Positions 58,564 through 64,000 of a stretch of 64,000 bases of DNA are shown here, piece by piece. The number at the start of each line of letters is the position of its first letter. Position 1 is the stretch's first letter. A program made the translations under genes and the position numbers. The notes beneath the pieces are model-generated. The model was given only the letters and a program-made list of their open reading frames with translations, was not told where the DNA came from and made no database searches. Source of the DNA: CAVQXR01 sp046330455 (GTDB taxonomy: Bacteria > Actinomycetota > Thermoleophilia > Gaiellales > Gaiellaceae). The DNA is taken from positions 124,001 to 188,000 of the forward strand of contig JAXLSU010000006.1 in the NCBI GenBank assembly GCA_046330455.1, given 5' to 3'.

Positions 58564-59952
58564 ATGGGCGCTCTCGGCGATCTGGCCCAGTACGAGGCTT
58601 CGGGGCAGCCGGACGGCGAGCCGGTCAGCCCGTTCCTGCGGCTGCCCGGAATCCGCGTCGCGTGCCTGCCCGCCTACGACGGCTCCCGCGGCAACCCGTA
58701 CCTGAGCCTCACCTACGAGCACCTGGCCGAGGTCGGCTTCGTCGTCGTGCCGAGGGCGCAGCTGTCGCTCCGCTGGCTCTGGCGCATGCGGGCGTCCGTG
58801 GCGCTGCTCCACTTCCACTGGCAGCCGGACTACTTCTATCTCGCCAAGCGCGGGCGGTACAGCGACCCGCCGCCTCGCCTGCCACGTCTGCGCTCGTGGT
58901 TCAAGCTGGCCGGCTTCGCCGCGCGGCTCCGTGCGGCGCGCCTCCTCGGGTACCGCATCGTCTGGACGATCCACGACGTGTTCCCGCCGCCGAGCGTGCT
59001 CAGGCCGGCGACGCTCGGGCGCGGGTTCGACCGCGTCGGCCAGAGGATCCTTGCCCGGAGCTGCCACGGGTTGATCGCCCATCAGGATGCCGTCGCCGAC
59101 CTCGCAGCGACCGAGTTCGGCATCGAGCGCAGCAGAATCCGCGTCGTCCCGCACGGCGCCTACCTCGATCGCTACGCGGCGGGACGGTCGCGCCTCGAGG
59201 TTCGCTCGGAGCTCGGGATCGATCCCCACGCGTTCGTGTTCCTCGCGTTCGGGTCGATGCGCCCCGACAAGGCGATCGGCCCGCTGCTCGGCGCGTTCCA
59301 GGCCGTGGAGAGCGCGGACGTCGCGCTGATCGTCGCCGGGCGCGTCGAGGACGTCGAGTCGCTGCGCCTCCTTCAGGAGGCGGCGCGGCGGGATCCGCGG
59401 ATCAAGGCGCTGCCCGGGTTCGTACCGGACGGGGACGTGCGGGAGCTCTTCGACGCCGCCGATGCGTCCGTGCTGGCCCGGGGCGAGGAGTGGACGTCCG
59501 GTTCGGTGATCCTCTCGCTGTCGCTCGGCGTGCCGGTCGTGTGCGCACGGCTCGCCGCGCACGAGGACCTCGTCGACGGGCAGGCGGGGTGGCTGTTCGA
59601 CCCGGCGAGCAGGGACGGCTTACGGGATGCGCTCGAGGAAGCGGCGGCGAGCAGCCACGCCGAGCTCAACGCGCGCAGGCTCGGCGCTGCCGAGGCCGCC
59701 CGGTCGTTGCCGACCTGGGAGGAGGTCGCCGGCCAGGAGGCCGCCGTGATGTGCGAGGCGATCGGCTCGCAGGAGCGGCTCGAGGAGCTGGCGGAGCGGG
59801 TCTGGCCGCTGCTCGAGGCCAGGTCGCCCGTGTGGAGCACGTTCCCGCCCGTGGCCGCCGCCGGAGTGCCCGCGAAGCAGACGGACGAGACGACGGAGGA
59901 AGCCTTCGAGAAACGGGCGTCGCTGCGGGCTGCGGCGGCTCGCGGCAGCTGA
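58564..59952 (+). CDS. GT4-type glycosyltransferase
   Basis: GT-B fold glycosyltransferase of 462 aa. The N-lobe has VALLHFHWQPDYFY and IVWTIHDVFPPPSVL; the C-lobe has VFLAFGSMRPDKAIGPLLGA, ALPGFVPDGDVRELFDAADA and the donor-binding WTSGSVILSLSLGVPVVCAR. HFHW and TIHDVFP resemble mannosyltransferases acting on lipid-linked or membrane acceptors. There is no signal peptide or membrane helix, so it acts on the cytoplasmic face. The sugar specificity is not visible. Starts a run of four closely spaced genes. Confidence 0.85.
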   Translation: MGALGDLAQYEASGQPDGEPVSPFLRLPGIRVACLPAYDGSRGNPYLSLTYEHLAEVGFVVVPRAQLSLRWLWRMRASVALLHFHWQPDYFYLAKRGRYSDPPPRLPRLRSWFKLAGFAARLRAARLLGYRIVWTIHDVFPPPSVLRPATLGRGFDRVGQRILARSCHGLIAHQDAVADLAATEFGIERSRIRVVPHGAYLDRYAAGRSRLEVRSELGIDPHAFVFLAFGSMRPDKAIGPLLGAFQAVESADVALIVAGRVEDVESLRLLQEAARRDPRIKALPGFVPDGDVRELFDAADASVLARGEEWTSGSVILSLSLGVPVVCARLAAHEDLVDGQAGWLFDPASRDGLRDALEEAAASSHAELNARRLGAAEAARSLPTWEEVAGQEAAVMCEAIGSQERLEELAERVWPLLEARSPVWSTFPPVAAAGVPAKQTDETTEEAFEKRASLRAAAARGS

Positions 59953-59955
59953 GCC

Positions 59956-61071
59956 GTGGAGGGCGGGCGGCGCCCGAGGGTCGTGCTCTTCACGTCGAGC
60001 TCGCAGGCGGGCGGGGCGGAACGGTCGTACCTCTCGCTCGCCTCGTGCCTGCCCGCCCACGGCTTCGAGCCCGAGACGCTCCTCCTCGAGCACGGCCCGC
60101 TGGAGCGGTGGCTCGAGCTCGCCGGCTGCCCCTTCGCGGTCGCTCCCGGTAGCGTCGCCGGCTCGCCCGGTGCGGCGATCACCTGGCTCGCGGGCGAGGC
60201 GTCCCGCGTCGGGGCGGTCGCGCTCCTGTCGAACAAGTCGCATGGGCATCGCGTCGGCGGGCCCGCCGCGGAGCTGGCCGGCCTACCCGCCGTGTGGTGG
60301 CAGCAGGACATCGCCTGCAGGGTCGACTACGAGCTCGCCGCGTCGGCGATCCCGGCGGCCGCGATCGTCTGTAGCAGCGACTACGCAGTCGCGGCCCAGC
60401 GCGCGCTCACTCCCGCTGCCGACGTCCGGAAGATCCACCTCGGCGTTGCCGTGAGCGAGGTCGCCGCCCGCAGCGGAGACGGGGCTGCCGTGCGCGAGGC
60501 GCTCGGCTGTGACGGGCGCCCGCTGGTCGGGATCGTGGGCCGCCTCGAGCCCTGGAAGGGCCAGGACGTGTTCCTGCGGGCCGCCGCCCGCGTCGTCGCG
60601 GAGCACCCCGACGCCCGGTTCGCCGTCGTCGGCGGGGTGACGCCGGGAAAGCGGGAGGAGTACCCGTCCGAGCTCGAGGTGCTGGCCCGGGAGCTCGGGC
60701 TCGCCGGGCGCGTGCACTTCGCCGGCCATGCGACGGACGTCTTCCCGTGGTTCGACGCGCTCGATCTCTGCGTGCATGCGACGCACGGCGAGCCGTTCGG
60801 GCTCGTGCTCGTCGAGGCGATGGCGCTCGGGAAGCCGCTCGTCGCAACGGCGCTCGGCGGTCCCGTCGAGATCGTCGAGGAGGGGGTCTCCGGGCTGCTC
60901 GTCCCTCCGGGGGACGACGAGGCGACGGCGGAGGCGATCAGCGGCGTTCTCTCCGACCCGGGGCTCGCGTCGCGGCTCGCCGAGGGCGGGCGCCGGCGGG
61001 CGTTCGAGTTCACCGACGAGCGGATGGCGGCGGGATTCGCCGGGCTGTTCGGGGAGCTCGTGACGGCATGA
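59956..61071 (+). CDS. GT4-type glycosyltransferase
   Basis: Glycosyltransferase of 371 aa. The N-lobe starts VVLFTSSSQAGGAERSYLSL (glycine-rich acceptor loop), followed by WWQQDIACRVDY and SSDYAVAAQRAL. The C-lobe contains VGIVGRLEPWKGQDVFLRAA and the EX7E nucleotide-sugar motif HATHGEPFGLVLVEAMALG. Start GTG lies 3 bp after the previous stop codon, and its own stop overlaps the next gene by 4 nt, so the genes are translated together. Confidence 0.9.
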   Translation: MEGGRRPRVVLFTSSSQAGGAERSYLSLASCLPAHGFEPETLLLEHGPLERWLELAGCPFAVAPGSVAGSPGAAITWLAGEASRVGAVALLSNKSHGHRVGGPAAELAGLPAVWWQQDIACRVDYELAASAIPAAAIVCSSDYAVAAQRALTPAADVRKIHLGVAVSEVAARSGDGAAVREALGCDGRPLVGIVGRLEPWKGQDVFLRAAARVVAEHPDARFAVVGGVTPGKREEYPSELEVLARELGLAGRVHFAGHATDVFPWFDALDLCVHATHGEPFGLVLVEAMALGKPLVATALGGPVEIVEEGVSGLLVPPGDDEATAEAISGVLSDPGLASRLAEGGRRRAFEFTDERMAAGFAGLFGELVTA

Positions 61072-62735
61072 GTCTCGCCGAGCGCCTGCGGAGGCTGCTC
61101 GTACGCTGCGGCGGCGGGGTGCTGCGTCCCGTGCTCGTCTCCTGCTACGGGCTGGTTGCCCGCGGCATCGGCGCCTACCTGAGGCGAGGCAACGCGAAGG
61201 CCGCCGTCTACGCCACGAGCAGCCTCGCGACGGGCGAGCTGCTGCCGGGGGTCTCCGATCTCGACCTCGCCGTGGTCGTACCGACGGCCGGGCCGCCCGG
61301 AACGGCGCGGCGGGCTCTCGAGTCCCGTCGGGACAGGCTGCTCCGGCGCGTGCCCGGGCTCGCGAGGGTCGCCTGGGTCGCCGTCTACGAGGACGGGGAG
61401 CTGGCGCGGGCACAGACCCCGTGCCTCGTCCAGCCGGCCGGGAGACGAGGGGAGACGCTGTTCTTCGGCGCCGAGCCGCTCGCCGACGACCTGAAGCTGG
61501 GCTCGCGCCCGGGCTTCCCCGGCCGGGTTCACACCTGGCGTCTTCTCGCGGGAGCGGAGCGGCGAGGCGAGCGGCGCCGGCGCTCGCCCGAGGAGGACCG
61601 CGCGGCTGCCTGGCTCGAGCTCCAGTCGTGGTGGCAGTGGGCCGTGCAGGGCTGCCTCGACCCGGGAACGCCCGGCCGTGCGTCGCTCTGCGTGAAGCTC
61701 GTCGCCGAGCCGTGCCGGATCCTCCTCTGGCTCGAGCACGGGGAGGAGCTGCCGACGAGACGTCGCGTGCTGGAGCGCGCGCTCGAGCTCGTGCCGTCCG
61801 AGCGCGATGCGATCGCCGACGCGATCGAGCTTCGCGACCGGCTCGCCCGCTCGCCGGAGCCCCGCCTCGACCGCTTTCTCCCCGCGTTCGTGCGCCTGAC
61901 CGGGCGCGTCGCAGCAGTGCTCGCGACGGAGCTCGAGCCGTTCGGGGCAACGCCGGTCAGGCTCGATCACGGCGAGCCGGGAGAGCTCGCCCTCGGCAAG
62001 CGGAATCTCGAGCAGCTGGATGCGCTCGGCGGCGGCGCGGCTGAGCGGCTCCTGCCGCTTCTCGACTGGCGCGGCCTCGTCGCACCGACGATCCCCGACG
62101 AGAGCTTTGTCCTCGTGAACGGCGAGCCGGGAAACCCGGAGACGCTCGCCGCGGCTGCGGGGGCGACCACTCCGGTCGTGTACGCGGCCCTGCGTGCGCC
62201 GGGGATCCTCGTGCTCCCGGCGGAGAACGTCTACTGGCTCGGCTCCCATCGCTCCGTACACTGCGCCGTGAGCGATCCGGTCTCCTTCGCGCTGCTCGAG
62301 GGGGCTTCGGTCGCCCGCTTCCCGAACCATCCCGGCTTCTCGATCGCGGACGTCGCCGCCCGGGCCGTGGCCGAGCATCGCGCGTACCTCGAGGTGCAGC
62401 TGCACGAGCCAGGCTGGGAGGTCCGGAAGCTCGGCGTCGTGCTGAGCGCGGCGCGCGCTGTCCTGCTCACCGAGAGCGTCGCGGCCGGCGAGCCCCTGCT
62501 CCCGCTGACGATGGCCGCCACGGCGCGGGCGCTCGGCGAGCGGTTGCCCGGGACCCGCTCACTGGCCGCTGAGGCTGCCGGCGAGTACGGTCGTCTGCGT
62601 CGCGAGGGTGGAGCTCCCGACGACCTGCTCGTCGCACGGCTCGCCCGCGCTGTCTCCGCGCTCGCGCCGTACGCGGACGACCGGGCGGCCCGGACGCTCC
62701 GACTGCGGGGCGAGGAGCGCCGATGCACGGTCTGA
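61068..62735 (+). CDS. Nucleotidyltransferase-like protein of the glycan locus
   Basis: Protein of 555 aa. An N-terminal nucleotidyltransferase-like core shows YATSSLATGELLPGVSDLDL (Ser51-Ser52 and Asp64, Asp66), matching the GS...DxD pattern of the pol-beta superfamily. The middle is helical and contains WWQWAVQGCLDPG; the C-terminal half has no match I recognise but includes SPVLVNGEPGNPETL-like and NVYWLGSHRSVHCAVSDPVS segments. Position between glycosyltransferases and a polysaccharide exporter suggests transfer of a nucleotide or phosphoryl group to a glycan or lipid, which is only inference. Confidence 0.62.
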   Translation: MSLAERLRRLLVRCGGGVLRPVLVSCYGLVARGIGAYLRRGNAKAAVYATSSLATGELLPGVSDLDLAVVVPTAGPPGTARRALESRRDRLLRRVPGLARVAWVAVYEDGELARAQTPCLVQPAGRRGETLFFGAEPLADDLKLGSRPGFPGRVHTWRLLAGAERRGERRRRSPEEDRAAAWLELQSWWQWAVQGCLDPGTPGRASLCVKLVAEPCRILLWLEHGEELPTRRRVLERALELVPSERDAIADAIELRDRLARSPEPRLDRFLPAFVRLTGRVAAVLATELEPFGATPVRLDHGEPGELALGKRNLEQLDALGGGAAERLLPLLDWRGLVAPTIPDESFVLVNGEPGNPETLAAAAGATTPVVYAALRAPGILVLPAENVYWLGSHRSVHCAVSDPVSFALLEGASVARFPNHPGFSIADVAARAVAEHRAYLEVQLHEPGWEVRKLGVVLSAARAVLLTESVAAGEPLLPLTMAATARALGERLPGTRSLAAEAAGEYGRLRREGGAPDDLLVARLARAVSALAPYADDRAARTLRLRGEERRCTV

Positions 62736-64000
62736 CCTCCAGCGCCCGGGACGCTCCGTCGCTCCCTTCGCCCGCTCGCCCGGTGTCGGCCGTGCGGGTT
62801 CAGGGGCTGACGAAGCAGTTCGTGCTGCCCCAGGAGCATGTGACGACGGTGAAGGCGCGGTTCACCCGCTCGGCGGAGGCGCGGCCGGACACCTCGCTCA
62901 CCGCACTCGACGACGTGACGTTCGAGATCCGCCGCGGCGAGTTCCTCGGGATCCTCGGCAAGAACGGCAGCGGCAAGAGCACGCTGCTGCGGTGCCTGGC
63001 CGGGATCTACGTGCCGGATGCCGGAACGGTCTCGGTCGAGGGGCGGCTCGTTCCGTTCATCGAGCTCGGGGTCGGGTTCGACCCGCAGCTACCGGCACGG
63101 GACAATGCGGTGCAGAGCGCGGTGCTGTTCGGGCTCGAGCGGGCCGAGGCCGAGCAACGCTTCGACGCGATGCTCGATTTCGCCGAGCTGCGCGCGTTCG
63201 CCGGCCAGAAGCTGAAGAACTACTCGAGCGGGATGGCGGCCCGGCTCGCGTTCGCGGTCGCCGCGCACGTCGATGCGGACATCCTCCTCTGCGACGAGGT
63301 GCTGGCCGTCGGGGACACCGGCTTTCGCGCCCGGTGCTTCGAGCACTTCGACCGCATGCGGGCGGAGGGGAAGACGGTCGTGCTCGTGACGCACGACGTG
63401 AACGTGGTTCGCGAGCGCTGCGACCGTGCGTTGCTGCTCCATCGCGGCAGGCTCGTCGAGATCGGGGATCCGGAGCAGGTGGCCGACACCTACGACCGCC
63501 TGAGCCAGGAGCCCCTGTCGGAGCCTGCGGCGCCGTCGACGGGCGGTGCGCCGGTCAGGCCTGCCGCGCTCTCCCGCGCGCTGCGAGCGGTGGGGCGAGG
63601 GGCCGCGACGCTCGCGTCGATGCTCGGTACGCCGTCGTTGCTCGCACCCCGGCAGCGGCGCTTCGCGACGGTGACCGGGATGCTCGCGAGCACCGACTAC
63701 AAGCTGAAGTACCTGGATGCGGCCCTCAGCTATGCCTGGGCGCTCCTGCGGCCGGCGGTGTTCTTCGCGGTCTTGTTCGCCGTCTTCGGCGGTCTCGGGC
63801 GCATGAACGCCGGGGTGGAGCACTACGCGGCGTACCTCGCAGTTGCCGTCGTGCTGTGGACGTTCTTCATCCAGTCGACGACGAGCTCGATCTATGCGTA
63901 CCGGCAGCGGGCGCGGCTCCTGCGCACGTTGCCGCTCCCGCGCTTGGCGGTGCCGTTTGCGACCGTGCTCGCGGCGTCGTTCGACTTCGCGATGAACTTC
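62723..64000 (+). CDS. Fused ATPase-permease ABC exporter for polysaccharide (Wzt/Wzm or TagH/TagG type), 3' end beyond window
   Basis: One open frame encodes both halves of a glycan exporter; 426 residues are visible. The ATPase has Walker A LGKNGSGKST (residues 79-88), signature NYSSGMAARLAFA and Walker B ILLCDEVLAVGD with the H-loop VTHDVN, typical of the Wzt/TagH branch. After a linker rich in Pro/Ala (about 275-325) the permease begins: TDYKLKYLDAALSYAWALLR is the amphipathic entry helix and first span of Wzm/TagG proteins. I verified the frame across the linker with no stop. In most bacteria these are separate genes with the permease first. Overlaps the previous gene by 13 nt. Confidence 0.88.
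   Translation, partial: MHGLTSSARDAPSLPSPARPVSAVRVQGLTKQFVLPQEHVTTVKARFTRSAEARPDTSLTALDDVTFEIRRGEFLGILGKNGSGKSTLLRCLAGIYVPDAGTVSVEGRLVPFIELGVGFDPQLPARDNAVQSAVLFGLERAEAEQRFDAMLDFAELRAFAGQKLKNYSSGMAARLAFAVAAHVDADILLCDEVLAVGDTGFRARCFEHFDRMRAEGKTVVLVTHDVNVVRERCDRALLLHRGRLVEIGDPEQVADTYDRLSQEPLSEPAAPSTGGAPVRPAALSRALRAVGRGAATLASMLGTPSLLAPRQRRFATVTGMLASTDYKLKYLDAALSYAWALLRPAVFFAVLFAVFGGLGRMNAGVEHYAAYLAVAVVLWTFFIQSTTSSIYAYRQRARLLRTLPLPRLAVPFATVLAASFDFAMNF

Noticed and set aside
57235..59562. 775-codon minus-strand frame opposite the epimerase and glycosyltransferase
   Set aside because: Antisense shadow without any recognisable motif; both plus-strand genes have family signatures.

Overview
The window is a dense, very GC-rich chromosomal segment with the gene content of an actinobacterium. 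Pointers are the strong G/C third-position bias, frequent GTG starts, many start codons lying 6-9 nt behind an actinobacterial -10 hexamer, an LCP cell-wall ligase, an LPxTG-type protein and an argCJBDRGH operon. I infer a deep-branching Actinomycetota, probably Thermoleophilia-like (Gaiellales/Solirubrobacterales). That placement rests on overall style and is not proven by any one marker.

Layout: (1) 1-1534, a divergent histidine kinase/OmpR regulator pair. (2) 1.57-3.05 kb, an IS110-family element lying between a palindromic repeat and two tRNA-Ser genes (CGA, GCU). (3) 3.4-6.0 kb, a poorly coding stretch with a broken cupin gene and a DUF1254/DUF1214 protein. (4) 6.1-8.7 kb, groES, fabF, a palindrome-rich tandem repeat and a HAD phosphatase. 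(5) 8.7-16.1 kb, a potassium and water block: TrkA, two tandem TrkH, KtrB, KtrA and an aquaporin whose second NPA box reads SPA. (6) 16.1-29.2 kb, amino-acid and carbamoyl-phosphate synthesis: lysA, an Acg-like nitroreductase, argCJBDRGH with every junction a 4-nt overlap, and the divergent carAB. CarB lacks the C-terminal allosteric (MGS-like) domain. (7) 29.2-33.2 kb, secreted beta-propeller proteins and an LCP protein. (8) 33.3-44.1 kb, transporters (MFS, two EamA, SulP), TatA, a SirB1-like protein, an Ldh-type dehydrogenase, a cupin, a PLP decarboxylase and a membrane-anchored phosphodiesterase. (9) 44.1-47.2 kb, a MoxR/DUF58/VWA operon behind a helically phased operator-like array. (10) 47.3-54.6 kb, an O-antigen-ligase-like protein, an LPFTG protein converging on an ECF sigma gene, DUF2252, and a NarL-type two-component pair. 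(11) 54.6-57.3 kb, a second repeat cluster, TetR and small proteins. (12) 57.4-64 kb, a surface-glycan locus: AGE epimerase, two GT4 glycosyltransferases, a nucleotidyltransferase-like protein and a Wzt/Wzm-type ABC exporter fused into one polypeptide, cut by the window end.

How it fits together: the arginine operon and carAB share a 40-bp two-way promoter, so arginine level can set carbamoyl phosphate supply. The K+ block and the water channel are natural partners in osmotic adjustment. Many genes have a -10 box 6-9 nt before the start codon, which implies widespread leaderless transcription and lets divergent genes share promoters of 26-64 bp. A family of small palindromes with core GGATGAGATCC recurs behind genes, with stem changes that keep pairing. 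No CRISPR array, rRNA or prophage was seen. Promoter calls, leaderless status and IS ends are inferences from sequence alone.
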